In this document: piece by piece, positions 41,937 to 57,600 of the stretch
Layout of the letters: every line of letters begins with the position of its first letter
Numbering within the stretch: the stretch's first letter is position 1
Translations under genes and position numbers: made by a program
NCBI GenBank assembly: GCA_023053545.1
Contig: JAKZAN010000068.1
Location: 1-64,000 of the forward strand
Direction: 5' to 3'
Length of the DNA stretch: 64,000 nt
Source of the DNA: Lepidurus packardi
Lineage: Eukaryota; Arthropoda; Branchiopoda; Notostraca; Triopsidae
Notes under the pieces: generated by a model
Databases searched by the model: none
What the model was told of the DNA's origin: nothing
Seen by the model: the letters and a program-made list of their open reading frames with translations, nothing else

Positions 41937-44224
41937 TTCCTTACGGACTGAATTAATTCCTTACTGACTGAATTAATTCCTTACGGACTGAATTAATTCC
42001 TTACGGACTGATTTAATTCCTTACTGACTGAATTAATTCCTTACGGACTTAATTAATTCCTTACGTACTTTATTAATTCCTTACGGTCTGAATTAATTCC
42101 GTACGGATTTTATTAATTCCTTACGGACTGAATTAATTCCGTACGGATTTTATTAATTCCTTACGGACTGAATAAATTCCTTACGAACTGAATTAATTCC
42201 GTACGGATTTTATGAATTCCTTACGGACTGAATTAATTCATTACGGACTGAATTAATTCCTTACTGACTGAATTAATTCATTACGGACTGAATTAATTCC
42301 TTACGGACTGAATTAATTCCTTAATTAATTCCTTACGGACTGAATTAATTCATTACGGACTTAATTAATCGATTACGGACTGAATTAATTCCTTACGTAC
42401 TGAACTTATTCCTTACGGACTGAATTAATTCCTTACGGACTGAATTAATACCTTACGGACTGAATTAAATCCTTACGGACTGAATTATTTCCTTACGGAC
42501 TGAATTAATTCATTACGGACTGAATTAATTCCTTACTGACTGAATTAATTCCTTACGGACTGAATTAATTCCTTACGGACTGAATTAATTCCTTACGGAC
42601 TGAATTAATTAATTACGGACTTAATTAATTCCTTACGTACTTAATTAATTCCTTACGGTCTGAATTAATTCCGTACGGATTTTATTAATTCCTTACGGAC
42701 TGAATTAATTCATTACGGACTGAATTAATTCCTTACTGACTGAATTAATTCATTACGGACTGAATTAATTCCTTACGGACTGAATTAATTCCTTAATTAA
42801 TTCCTTACGGACTGAATTAATTTCATACGGACTGAATTAATTCATTACGGACTTAATTAATCGATTACGGACTGAATTAATTCCTTACGTACTGAACTTA
42901 TTCCTTACGGACTGAATTAATTCCTTACGGACTGAATTAGTACCTTACGGACTGAATTAAATCCTTACGGGCTGAATTAATTCCTTACGGACTGAATTAA
43001 TTCCTTACGGACTGAATTAATTCCTTACTGACTGAATTAATTCCTTACGGACTGAATTAATTCCTTACGGACTGAATTAATTCCTTACGGACTGAATTAA
43101 TTCCTTACTGACTGAATTAATTCCTTACGGACTGAATTAATTCCTTACGGACTGATTTAATTCCTTACTGACTGAATTAATTCCTTACGGACTTAATTAA
43201 TTCCTTACGTACTTTATTAATTCCTTACGGTCTGAATTAATTCCGTACGGATTTTATTAATTCCTTACGGACTGAATTAATTCCGTACGGATTTTATTAA
43301 TTCCTTACGGACTGAATAAATTCCTTACGAACTGAATTAATTCCGTACGGATTTTATGAATTCCTTACGGACTGAATTAATTCATTACGGACTGAATTAA
43401 TTCCTTACTGACTGAATTAATTCATTACGGACTGAATTAATTCCTTACGGACTGAATTAATTCCTTAATTAATTCCTTACGGACTGAATTAATTCATTAC
43501 GGACTTAATTAATCGATTACGGACTGAATTAATTCCTTACGTACTGAACTTATTCCTTACGGACTGAATTAATTCCTTACGGACTGAATTAATACCTTAC
43601 GGACTGAATTAAATCCTTACGGACTGAATTATTTCCTTACGGACTGAATTAATTCATTACGGACTGAATTAATTCCTTACTGACTGAATTAATTCCTTAC
43701 GGACTGAATTAATTCCTTACGGACTGAATTAATTCCTTACGGACTGAATTAATTAATTACGGACTTAATTAATTCCTTACGTACTTAATTAATTCCTTAC
43801 GGTCTGAATTAATTCCGTACGGATTTTATTAATTCCTTACGGACTGAATTAATTCATTACGGACTGAATTAATTCCTTACTGACTGAATTAATTCATTAC
43901 GGACTGAATTAATTCCTTACGGACTGAATTAATTCCTTAATTAATTCCTTACGGACTGAATTAATTTCATACGGACTGAATTAATTCATTACGGACTTAA
44001 TTAATCGATTACGGACTGAATTAATTCCTTACGTACTGAACTTATTCCTTACGGACTGAATTAATTCCTTACGGACTGAATTAGTACCTTACGGACTGAA
44101 TTAAATCCTTACGGGCTGAATTAATTCCTTACGGACTGAATTAATTCCTTACGGACTGAATTAATTCCTTACTGACTGAATTAATTCCTTACGGACTGAA
44201 TTAATTCCTTACGGACTGAATTAA
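41937..44224 (+). repeat. Tandem duplication, 1144-bp period
   Basis: Bases 41937-43080 and 43081-44224 are adjacent copies. 12-mers at 42317 and 42789 map to 43461 and 43933, and a private TTAATTACGGACTT unit (about 42609 and 43753) is in both. In each copy the first head lacks the TTTCATACGG unit while the second has it. Confidence 0.92.
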
Positions 44225-45480
44225 TTCCTTACGGACTGAATTAATTCCTTACTGACTGAATTAATTCCTTACGGACTGAATTAATTCCTTACGGACTGAA
44301 TTAATTCCTTACGTACTTAATTAATTCCTTACGGTCTGAATTAATTCCGTACGGATTTTATTAATTCCTCACGGACTGAATTAATTCCGTACGGATTTTA
44401 TTAATTCCTTACGGACTGAATTTATTCATTACGGACTTAATTAATCCATTACGGATTGAATTATTTCTTTACGTACTGAAGTTATTCCTTACGGACTGAA
44501 TTAATTACTTACGGACTGAATTATTTCCTTACGTACTGAAATAATTCCTTACGGACTGAATTAATTCCTTACGGACTGAATTAATTCCTTACGGACTGAA
44601 TTAATTCCTTACGGACTGAATTAATTCCTTACGGACTGAATTAATTCCTTACGGACTGAATTAATACCTTACGGACTGAATTAAATCCTTACGGACTGAA
44701 TTAATTCCTTACGGAATGAATTAATTCCTTACGGACTGAATTAATTCCTTACTGACTGAATTAATTCCTTACGGACTGAATTAATTCCTTACGTACTGAA
44801 CTTATTCCTTACGGACTGAATTAATTCCTTACGGACTGAATTAATTCCTTACGGACTGAATTAATTCCTTACTGACTGAATTAATTCCTTACGGACTGAA
44901 TTAATTCCTTACGGACTGAATTAATTCCTTACGTACTTAATTAATTCCTTACGGTCTGAATTAATTCCGTACGGATTTTATTAATTCCTCACGGACTGAA
45001 TTAATTCCGTACGGATTTTATTAATTCCTTACGTACTTAATTAATTCCTTACGGTCTGAATTAATTCCGTACGGATTTTATTAATTCCTTACGGACTGAA
45101 TTAATTCATTACGGACTGAATTAATTCCTTACTGACTGAATTAATTCATTACGGACTGAATTAATTCCATACGGACTGAATTAATTCCTTAATTAATTCC
45201 TTACGGACTGAATTAATTTCATACGGACTGAATTAATTCATTACGGACTTAATTAATCGATTACGGACTGAATTAATTCCTTACGTACTGAACTTATTCC
45301 TTACGGACTGAATTAATTCCTTACGGACTGAATTAGTACCTTACGGACTGAATTAAATCCTTACGGGCTGAATTAATTCCTTACGGACTGAATTAATTCC
45401 TTACGGACTGAATTAATTCCTTACTGACTGAATTAATTCCTTACGGACTGAATTAATTCCTTACGGACTGAATTAATTCC

Positions 45481-48400
45481 TTACGGTCTGAATTAATTCC
45501 GTACGGATTTTATTAATTCCTCACGGACTGAATTAATTCCGTACGGATTTTATTAATTCCTTACGTACTTAATTAATTCCTTACGGTCTGAATTAATTCC
45601 GTACGGATTTTATTAATTCCTTACGGACTGAATTTATTCATTACGGACTTAATTAATCCATTACGGATTGAATTATTTCTTTACGTACTGAAGTTATTCC
45701 TTACGGACTGAATTAATTACTTACGGACTGAATTATTTCCTTACGTACTGAAATAATTCCTTACGGACTGAATTAATTCCTTACGGACTGAATTAATTCC
45801 TTACGGACTGAATTAATTCCTTACGGACTGAATTAATTCCTTACGGACTGAATTAATTCCTTACGGACTGAATTAAATCCTTACGGACTGAATTAATTCC
45901 TTACGGAATGAATTAATTCCTTACGGACTGAATTAATTCCTTACTGACTGAATTAATTCCTTACGGACTGAATTAATTCCTTACGGACTGATTTAATTCC
46001 TTACTGACTGAATTAATTCCTTACGGACTTAATTAATTCCTTACGTACTTTATTAATTCCTTACGGTCTGAATTAATTCCATACGGATTTTATTAATTCC
46101 TTACGGACTGAATTAATTCCGTACGGATTTTATTAATTCCTTACGGACTGAATAAATTCCTTACGAACTGAATTAAGTCCGTACGGATTTTATGAATTCC
46201 TTACGGACTGAATTAATTCATTACGGACTGAATTAATTCCTTACTGACTGAATTAATTCATTACGGACTGAATTAATTCCTTACGGACTGAATTAATTCC
46301 TTAATTAATTCCTTACGGACTGAATTAATTTCATACGGACTGAATTAATTCATTACGGACTTAATTAATCGATTACGGACTGAATTAATTCCTTACGTAC
46401 TGAACTTATTCCTTACGGACTGAATTAATTCCTTACGGACTGAATTAATACCTTACGGACTGAATTAAATCCTTACGGACTGAATTATTTCCTTACGGAC
46501 TGAATTAATTCATTACGGACTGAATTAATTCCTTACTGACTGAATTAATTCCTTACGGACTGAATTAATTCCTTACGGACTGAATTAATTCCTTACGGAC
46601 TGAATTAATTCCTTACGGACTTAATTAATTCCTTACGTACTTAATTAATTCCTTACGGTCTGAATTAATTCCGTACGGATTTTATTAATTCCTCACGGAC
46701 TGAATTAATTCCGTACGGATTTTATTAATTCCTTACGTACTTAATTAATTCCTTACGGTCTGAATTAATTCCGTACGGATTTTATTAATTCCTTACGGAC
46801 TGAATTTATTCATTACGGACTTAATTAATCCATTACGGATTGAATTATTTCTTTACGTACTGAAGTTATTCCTTACGGACTGAATTAATTACTTACGGAC
46901 TGAATTATTTCCTTACGTACTGAAATAATTCCTTACGGACTGAATTAATTCCTTACGGACTGAATTAATTCCTTACGGACTGAATTAATTCCTTACGGAC
47001 TGAATTAATTCCTTACGGACTGAATTAATTCCTTACGGACTGAATTAATAACTTACGGACTGAATTAAATCCTTACGGACTGAATTAATTCCTTACGGAA
47101 TGAATTAATTCCTTACGGACTGAATTAATTCCTTACTGACTGAATTAATTCCTTACGGACTGAATTAATTCCTTACGGACTGATTTAATTCCTTACTGAC
47201 TGAATTAATTCCTTACGGACTTAATTAATTCCTTACGTACTTTATTAATTCCTTACGGTCTGAATTAATTCCATACGGATTTTATTAATTCCTTACGGAC
47301 TGAATTAATTCCGTACGGATTTTATTAATTCCTTACGGACTGAATAAATTCCTTACGAACTGAATTAAGTCCGTACGGATTTTATGAATTCCTTACGGAC
47401 TGAATTAATTCATTACGGACTGAATTAATTCCTTACTGACTGAATTAATTCATTACGGACTGAATTAATTCCTTACGGACTGAATTAATTCCTTAATTAA
47501 TTCCTTACGGACTGAATTAATTTCATACGGACTGAATTAATTCATTACGGACTTAATTAATCGATTACGGACTGAATTAATTCCTTACGTACTGAACTTA
47601 TTCCTTACGGACTGAATTAATTCCTTACGGACTGAATTAATACCTTACGGACTGAATTAAATCCTTACGGACTGAATTATTTCCTTACGGACTGAATTAA
47701 TTCCTTACGGACTGAATTAATTCCTTACGGACTGAATTAATTCCTTACGGACTTAATTAATTCCTTACGTACTTAATTAATTCCTTACGGTCTGAATTAA
47801 TTCCGTACGGATTTTATTAATTCCTCACGGACTGAATTAATTCCGTACGGATTTTATTAATTCCTTACGTACTTAATTAATTCCTTACGGTCTGAATTAA
47901 TTCCGTACGGATTTTATTAATTCCTTACGGACTGAATTTATTCATTACGGACTTAATTAATCCATTACGGATTGAATTATTTCTTTACGTACTGAAGTTA
48001 TTCCTTACGGACTGAATTAATTACTTACGGACTGAATTATTTCCTTACGTACTGAAATAATTCCTTACGGACTGAATTAATTCCTTACGGACTGAATTAA
48101 TTCCTTACGGACTGAATTAATTCCTTACGGACTGAATTAATTCCTTACGGACTGAATTAATTCCTTACGGACTGAATTAATAACTTACGGACTGAATTAA
48201 ATCCTTACGGACTGAATTAATTCCTTACGGAATGAATTAATTCCTTACGGACTGAATTAATTCCTTACTGACTGAATTAATTCCTTACGGACTGAATTAA
48301 TTCCTTACGGACTGATTTAATTCCTTACTGACTGAATTAATTCCTTACGGACTTAATTAATTCCTTACGTACTTTATTAATTCCTTACGGTCTGAATTAA

Positions 48401-49292
48401 TTCCATACGGATTTTATTAATTCCTTACGGACTGAATTAATTCCGTACGGATTTTATTAATTCCTTACGGACTGAATAAATTCCTTACGAACTGAATTAA
48501 GTCCGTACGGATTTTATGAATTCCTTACGGACTGAATTAATTCATTACGGACTGAATTAATTCCTTACTGACTGAATTAATTCATTACGGACTGAATTAA
48601 TTCCTTACGGACTGAATTAATTCCTTAATTAATTCCTTACGGACTGAATTAATTTCATACGGACTGAATTAATTCATTACGGACTTAATTAATCGATTAC
48701 GGACTGAATTAATTCCTTACGTACTGAACTTATTCCTTACGGACTGAATTAATTCCTTACGGACTGAATTAATACCTTACGGACTGAATTAAATCCTTAC
48801 GGACTGAATTATTTCCTTACGGACTGAATTAATTCATTACGGACTGAATTAATTCCTTACTGACTGAATTAATTCCTTACGGACTGAATTATTTCCTTAC
48901 GGACTGAATTAATTCCTTACGGACTGAATTAATTCCTTACGGACTTAATTAATTCCTTACGTACTTAATTAATTCCTTACGGTCTGAATTAATTCCGTAC
49001 GGATTTTATTAATTCCTCACGGACTGAATTAATTCCGTACGGATTTTATTAATTCCTTACGTACTTAATTAATTCCTTACGGTCTGAATTAATTCCGTAC
49101 GGATTTTATTAATTCCTTACGGACTGAATTTATTCATTACGGACTTAATTAATCCATTACGGATTGAATTATTTCTTTACGTACTGAAGTTATTCCTTAC
49201 GGACTGAATTAATTACTTACGGACTGAATTATTTCCTTACGTACTGAAATAATTCCTTACGGACTGAATTAATTCCTTACGGACTGAATTAA
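45481..49292 (+). repeat. Higher-order repeat, three copies of 1.13-1.19 kb
   Basis: Three successive modules share TTCCATACGGATTTT (46077, 47269, 48401) and a rare GTCCGTACGGATTTTATG unit (46177, 47369, 48501). Spacings are 1192 then 1132 bp; the last module lost three units (TTCATTACGG, TTACTG and one consensus unit) near 47.7 kb. Copies 2 and 3 also share TAACTTACGG (about 47049 and 48181). TTCCATACGGATTTT also occurs at 37558 and 37698, a likely older relative. Confidence 0.9.
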
Positions 49293-50456
49293 TTCCTTAA
49301 TTAATTCCTTACGGACTGAATTAAATTCATACGGACTGAATTAATTCATTACGGACTTAAATAATCGATTACGGACTGAATTAATTCCTTACGTACTGAA
49401 CTTATTCCTTACGGACTGAATTAATTCCTTACGGACTGAATTAATTCCTTACGGACTGAATTAATTCCTTACGGACTGAATTAATACCTTACGGACTGAA
49501 TTAAATCCTTACGGACTGAATTAATTCCTTACGAACTGAATTAATTCCTTACGGACTGAATTAATTCCTTACTGACTGAATTAATTCCTTACGGACTGAA
49601 TTAATTCCTTACGGACTGAATTAATTCCTTACGGACTGAATTAATTCCTTACGGACTGAATTAATTCCTTACGGACTGAATTAATTCCTTACGGACTGAA
49701 TTAATTCCTTACTGACTGAATTAATTCCTTACGGACTGAATTAATTCCTTACGGACTGAATTAATTCCTTACGGACTGAATTAATTCCTTACGGACTTAA
49801 TTAATTCCTTATGTACTTTATTAATTCATTACGGACTGAATTAATTCCTTACTGACTGAATTAATTCATTACGGACTGAATTAATTCCTTACGGACTGAA
49901 TTAATTCCTTAATTAATTCCTTACGGACTGAATTAATTTCATACGGACTGAATTAATTCATTACGGACTTAATTAATCGATTACGGACTGAATTAATTCC
50001 TTACGTACTGAACTTATTCCTTACGGACTGAATTAATTCCTTACGGACTGAATTAATACCTTACGGACTGAATTAAATCCTTACGGACTGAACTAATTCC
50101 TTACGGACTGAATTAATTCCTTACGGACTGAATTAATTCCTTACTGACTGAATTAATTCCTTACGGACTGAATTAATTCCTTACGGACTGAATTAATTCC
50201 TTACGGACTTAATTAATTCCTTACGTACTTAATTAATTCCTTACGGTCTGAATTAATTCCGTACGGATTTTATTAATTCCTCACGGACTGAATTAATTCA
50301 ATACGGATTTTATTAATTCCTTACGTACTTAATTAATTCCTTACGGTCTGAATTAATTCCGTACGGATTTTATTAATTCCTTACGGACTGAATTTATTCA
50401 TAACGGACTTAATTTATCCATTACGGATTGAATTATTTCTTTACGTACTGAAGTTA

Positions 50457-50475
50457 TTCCTTACGGATGAATTAA
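50457..50475 (+). repeat. 19-bp unit GGATGAATTAA, copy 1
   Basis: One of the two bases CT after GGA is effectively lost, giving TTCCTTACGGATGAATTAA. It lies inside the first copy of the 1435-bp duplication and explains why the gap between the flanking 12-mers is 651 and not 652. Confidence 0.93.
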
Positions 50476-51891
50476 TTACTTACGGACTGAATTATTTCCT
50501 TACGTACTGAAATAATTCCTTACGGACTGAATTAATTCCTTACGGACTGAATTAATTCCTTAATTAATTCGTTACGGACTGAATTAATTTCATACGGACT
50601 GAATTAATTCATTACGGACTTAAATAATCGATTACGGACTGAATTAATTCCTTACGTACTGAACTTATTCCTTACGGACTGAATTAATTCCTTACGGACT
50701 GAATTAATTCCTTACGGACTGAATTAATTCCTTACGGACTGAATTAATACCTTACGGACTGAATTAAATCCTTACGGACTGAATTAATTCCTTACGGACT
50801 GAATTAATTCCTTACGGACTGAATTAATTACTTACTGACTGAATTAATTCCTTACGGACTGAATTAATTCCTTACGGACTGAATTAATTCCTTACGGACT
50901 GAATTAATTCCTTACGGACTGAATTAATTCCTTACGGACTGAATTAATTCCTTACTGACTGAATTAATTCCTTACGGACTGAATTAATTCCTTACGGACT
51001 GAATTAATTCCTTACTGACTGAATTAATTCCTTACGGACTTAATTAATTCCTTACGTACTTTATTAATTCCTTACGGTCTGAATTAATTCCGTACGGATT
51101 TTATTAATTCCTTTCGTACTGAATTAATTCCGTACGGATTTTATTAATTCCTTACGGACTGAATAAATTCCTTACGAACTGAATTAATTCCGTACGGATT
51201 TTATTAATTCCTTACGGACTGAATTAATTCATTACGGACTGAATTAATTCCTTACTGACTGAATTAATTCATTACGGACTGAATTAATTCCTTACGGACT
51301 GAATTAATTCCTTAATTAATTCCTTACGGACTGAATTAATTCCTTAATTAATTCCTTACGGACTGAATTAATTTCATACGGACTGAATTAATTCATTACG
51401 GACTTAATTAATCGATTACGGACTGAATTAATTCCTTACGTACTGAACTTATTCCTTACGGACTGAATTAATTCCTTACGGACTGAATTAATACCTTACG
51501 GACTGAATTAAATCCATACGGACTGAACTAATTCCTTACGGACTGAATTAATTCCTTACGGACTGAATTAATTCCTTACTGACTGAATTAATTCCTTACG
51601 GACTGAATTAATTCCTTACGGACTGAATTAATTCCTTACGGACTTAATTAATTCCTTACGTACTTAATTAATTCCTTACGGTCTGAAATAATTCCGTACG
51701 GATTTTATTAATTCCTCACGGACTGAATTAATTCAATACGGATTTTATTAATTCCTTACGTACTTAATTAATTCCTTACGGTCTGAATTAATTCCGTACG
51801 GATTTTAATAATTCCTTACGGACTGAATTTATTCATAACGGACTTAATTAATCCATTACGGATTGAATTATTTCTTTACGTACTGAAGTTA

Positions 51892-51910
51892 TTCCTTACG
51901 GATGAATTAA
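51892..51910 (+). repeat. 19-bp unit GGATGAATTAA, copy 2
   Basis: Exact counterpart of the unit at 50457 in the second copy of the 1435-bp duplication. The deletion therefore predates that duplication. Confidence 0.93.
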
Positions 51911-54630
51911 TTACTTACGGACTGAATTATTTCCTTACGTACTGAAATAATTCCTTACGGACTGAATTAATTCCTTACGGACTGAATTAATTCCTTAATT
52001 AATTCGTTACGGACTGAATTAATTTCATACGGACTGAATTAATTCATTACGGACTTAAATAATCGATTACGGACTGAATTAATTCCTTACGTACTGAACT
52101 TATTCCTTACGGACTGAATTAATTCCTTACGGACTGAATTAATTCCTTACGGACTGAATTAATTCCTTACGGACTGAATTAATACCTTACGGACTGAATT
52201 AAATCCTTACGGACTGAATTAATTCCTTACGGACTGAATTAATTCCTTACGGACTGAATTAATTACTTACTGACTGAATTAATTCCTTACGGACTGAATT
52301 AATTCCTTACGGACTGAATTAATTCCTTACGGACTGAATTAATTCCTTACGGACTGAATTAATTCCTTACGGACTGAATTAATTCCTTACTGACTGAATT
52401 AATTCCTTACGGACTGAATTAATTCCTTACGGACTGAATTAATTCCTTACTGACTGAATTAATTCCTTACGGACTTAATTAATTCCTTACGTACTTTATT
52501 AATTCCTTACGGTCTGAATTAATTCCGTACGGATTTTATTAATTCCTTTCGGACTGAATTAATTCCGTACGGATTTTATTAATTCCTTACGGACTGAATA
52601 AATTCCTTACGAACTGAATTAATTCCGTACGGATTTTATTAATTCCTTACGGACTGAATTAATTCATTACGGACTGAATTAATTCCTTACTGACTGAATT
52701 AATTCATTACGGACTGAATTAATTCCTTACGGACTGAATTAATTCCTTAATTAATTCCTTACGGACTGAATTAATTTCATACGGACTGAATTAATTCATT
52801 ACGGACTTAATTAATCGATTACGGACTGAATTAATTCCTTACGTACTGAACTTATTCCTTACGGACTGAATTAATTCTTTACGGACTGAATTAATACCTT
52901 ACGGACTGAATTAAATCCTTACGGACTGAATTAATTCCTTACGGACTGAATTAATTCCTTACGGACTGAATTAATTCCTTACTGACTGAATTAATTCCTT
53001 ACGGACTGAATTAATTCCTTACGGACTGAATTAATTCCTTACGGACTGAATTAATTCCTTTCGGACTTAATTAATTCCTTACGTACTTAATTAATTCCTT
53101 TCGGTCTGAATTAATTCCGTACGGATTTTATTAATTCCTCACGGACTGAATTAATTCCGTACGGATTTTATTAATTCCTTACGTACTTAATTAATTCCTT
53201 ACGGACTGAATTAATTCCTTACGGACTGAGTTAATTCCTTAATTAATTCCTTACGGACTGAATTAATTTCATACGGACAGAATTAATTCATTACGGACTT
53301 AAATAATCGATTACGGACTGAATTAATTCCTTACGTACTGAACTTATTCCTTACGGACTGAATTAATTCCTTACGGACTGAATTAATACCTTACGGACTG
53401 AATTAAATCCTTACGGACTGAATTAATTCCTTACGGACTGAATTAATTCCTTACGGACTGAATTAATTCCTTACGGACTGAATTAATTCCTTACGGACTG
53501 AATTAATTCTTTACGGACTGAATTAATACCTTACGGACTGAATTAAATCCTTACGGACTGAATTAAGTCCTTACGGACTGAATTAATTCCTTACGGACTG
53601 AATTAATTCCTTACGGACTGAATTAATTCCTTACGGACTGAATTAATTCCTTACGGACTGAATTAATTCCTTACTGACTGAATTAATTCCTTACGGACTT
53701 AATTAATTCCTTACGTACTTTATTAATTCCTTACGGTCTGAATTAATTCCGTACGGATTTTATTAATTCCTTACGGACTGAATAAATTCCTTACGAACTG
53801 AATTAATTCCGTACGGATTTTATTAATTCCTTACGGACTGAATTAATTCATTACGGACTGAATTAATTCCTTACTGACTGAATTAATTCATTACGGACTG
53901 AATTAATTCCTTACGGACTGAATTAATTCCTTAATTAATTCCTTACGGACTGAATTAATTCCTTACGGACTAAATTAATTCCTTACGTACTTAATTAATT
54001 CCTTACGTACTTAATTAATTCCTTACGGTCTGAATTAATTCCGTACGGATTTTATTAATTCCTTACGGACTGAATTTATTCATTACGGACTTAATTAATC
54101 CATTACGGATTGAATTATTTCTTTACGTACTGAAGTTATTCCTTACGGACTGAATTAATTACTTACGGACTGAATTATTTCCTTACGTACTGAAATAATT
54201 CCTTACGGACTGAATTAATTCCTTACGGACTGAATTAATTCCTTAATTAATTCCTTACGGACTGAATTAATTTCATACGGACTGAATTAATTCATTACGG
54301 ACTTAAATAATCGATTACGGACTGAATTAATTCCTTACGTACTGAACTTATTCCTTACGGACTGAATTAATTCCTTACGGACTGAATTAATACCTTACGG
54401 ACTGAATTAAATCCTTACGGACTGAATTAATTCCTTACGGACTGAATTAATTCCTTACGGACTGAATTAATTCCTTACGGACTGAATTAATTCCTTACGG
54501 ACTGAATTAATTCCTTACGGACTGAATTAATACCTTACGGACTGAATTAAATCCTTACGGACTGAATTAATTCCTTACGGACTGAATTAATTCCTTACGG
54601 ACTGAATTAATTCCTTACTGACTGAATTAA

Positions 54631-57600
54631 TTCCTTACGGACTGAATTAATTCCTTACGGACTGAATTAATTCCTTACTGACTGAATTAATTCCTTACGG
54701 ACTTAATTAATTCCTTACGTACTTTATTAATTCCTTACGGTCTGAATTAATTCCGTACGGATTTTATTAATTCCTTACGGACTGAATTAATTCCGTACGG
54801 ATTTTATTAATTCCTTACGGACTGAATAAATTCCTTACGAACTGAATTAATTCCGTACGGATTTTATTAATTCCTTACGGACTGAATTAATTCATTACGG
54901 ACTGAATTAATTCCTTACTGACTGAATTAATTCATTACGGACTGAATTAATTCCTTACGGACTGAATTAATTCCTTAATTAATTCCTTACGGACTGAATT
55001 AATTTCATACGGACTGAATTAATTCATTACGGACTAAATTAATCGATTACGGACTGAATTAATTCCTTACGTACTGAACTTATTCCTTACGGACTGAATT
55101 AATTCCTTACGGACTGAATTAATACCTTACGGACTGAATTAAATCCTTACGGACTGAATTAATTCCTTACGGACTGAATTAATTCCTTACTGACTGAATT
55201 AATTCCTTACTGGCTGAATTAATTCCTTACGGACTGAATTAATTCCTTACGGACTGAATTAATTCCTTACGAACTGAATTAATTCCTTACGGACTTAATT
55301 AATTCCTTACGTACTTAATTAATTCCTTACGGTCTGAATTTATTCCGTACGGATTTTATTAATTCCTCACGGACTGAATTAATTCCGTACGGATTTTATT
55401 AATTCCTTACGTACTTAATTAATTCCTTACGGTCTGAATTAATTCCGTACGGATTTTATTAATTCCTTACGGACTGAATTTATTCATTACGGACTTAATT
55501 AATCCATTACGGATTGAATTATTTCTTTACGTACTGAAGTTATTCCTTACGGACTGAATTAATACCTTTCGGACTGAATTAAATCCTTACGGACTGAATT
55601 AATTCCTTACGGACTGAATTAATTCCTTACGGACTGAATTAATTCCTTACTGACTGAATTAATTCCTTACTGACTGAATTAATTCCTTACGGACTGAATT
55701 AACTCCTTACGGACTGAATTAATTCCTTACGGACTGAATTAATTCCTTACGGACTGAATTAATTCCTTACTGACTGAATTAATTCCTTACGGACTGAATT
55801 AATTCCTTACGGACTGAATTAATTCCTTACTGACTGAATTAATTCCTTACGGACTTAATTAATTCCTTACGTACTTTATTAATTCCTTACGTACTTTATT
55901 AATTCCTTACGGTCTGAATTAATTCCGTACGGATTTTATTAAATCCTTACGGACTGAATTAATTCCGTACGGATTTTATTAATTCCTTACGGACTTAATA
56001 AATTCCTTACGAACTGAACTAATTCCGTACGGATTTTATTAATTCCTTACGGACTGAATTAATTCATTACGGACTGAATTAATTCCTTACTGACTGAATT
56101 AATTCATTACGGACTGAATTAATTCCTTACGGACTGAATTAATTCCTTAATTAATTCCTTACGGACTGAATTAATTCCTTAATTAATTCCTTACGGACTG
56201 AATTAATTTCATACGGACTGAATTAATTCATTACGGACTGAATTAATTCATTACGGACTGAATTAATTCCTTACGGACTGAATTAATTCCTTAATTAATT
56301 CCTTACGGACTGAATTAATTCCTTAATTAATTCCTTACGGACTGAATTAATTTCATACGGACTGAATTAATTCATTACGGACTTAATTAATCGATTACGG
56401 ACTGAATTAATTCCTTACGTACTGAACTTATTCCTTACGGACTGAATTAATTCCTTACGGACTGAATTAATACCTTACGGACTGAATTAAATCCTTACGG
56501 ACTGAATTAATTCCTTACTGACTGAATTAATTCCTTACGGACTGAATTAATTCCTTACGGACTGAATTAATTCCTTACTGACTGAATTAATTCCTTACGG
56601 ACTTAATTAATTCCTTACGTACTTTATTAATTCCTTACGTACTTTATTAATTCCTTACGGTCTGAATTAATTCCGTACGGATTTTATTAAATCCTTACGG
56701 ACTGAATTAATTCCGTACGGATTTTATTAATTCCTTACGGACTTAATAAATTCCTTACGAACTGAACTAATTCCGTACGGATTTTATTAATTCCTTACGG
56801 ACTGAATTAATTCATTACGGACTGAATTAATTCCTTACTGACTGAATTAATTCATTACGGACTGAATTAATTCCTTACGGACTGAATTAATTCCTTAATT
56901 AATTCCTTACGGACTGAATTAATTCCTTAATTAATTCCTTACGGACTGAATTAATTTCATACGGACTGAATTAATTCATTACGGACTGAATTAATTCATT
57001 ACGGACTGAATTAATTCCTTACGGACTGAATTAATTCCTTAATTAATTCCTTACGGACTGAATTAATTCCTTAATTAATTCCTTACGGACTGAATTAATT
57101 TCATACGGACTGAATTAATTCATTACGGACTTAATTAATCGATTACGGACTGAATTAATTCCTTACGTACTGAACTTATTCCTTACGGACTGAATTAATT
57201 CCTTACGGACTGAATTAATACCTTACGGACTGAATTAAATCCTTACGGACTGAATTAATTCCTTACGGACTGAATTAATTCCTTACGGACTGAATTAATT
57301 CCTTACTGACTGAATTAATTCCTTACGGACTGAATTAATTCCTTACGGACTGAATTAATTCCTTACGGACTGAATTAATTCCTTACGGACTTAATTAATT
57401 CCTTACGTACTTAATTAATTCCTTACGGTCTGAATTAATTCCGTACGGATTTTATTAATTCCTCACGGACTGAATTAATTCCGTACGGATTTTATTAATT
57501 CCTTACGTACTTAATTAATTCCTTACGGTCTGAATTAATTCCGTACGGATTTTATTAATTCCTTACGGACTGAATTTATTCATTACGGACTTAATTAATC

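Larger units (their letters stand above)
49905..52774 (+). repeat. Tandem duplication, 1435-bp period
   Basis: 12-mers at 49905, 50556 and 51308 map to 51340, 51991 and 52743 at exactly 1435 bp. Both copies contain the 19-bp unit TTCCTTACGGATGAATTAA (50457 and 51892), AATTCGTTACGG after the middle 12-mer, TTCAATACGGATTTT and TTCATAACGG. A handful of single-base differences, for example CTTTCGTACTG versus CTTTCGGACTG, are visible. Confidence 0.94.
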
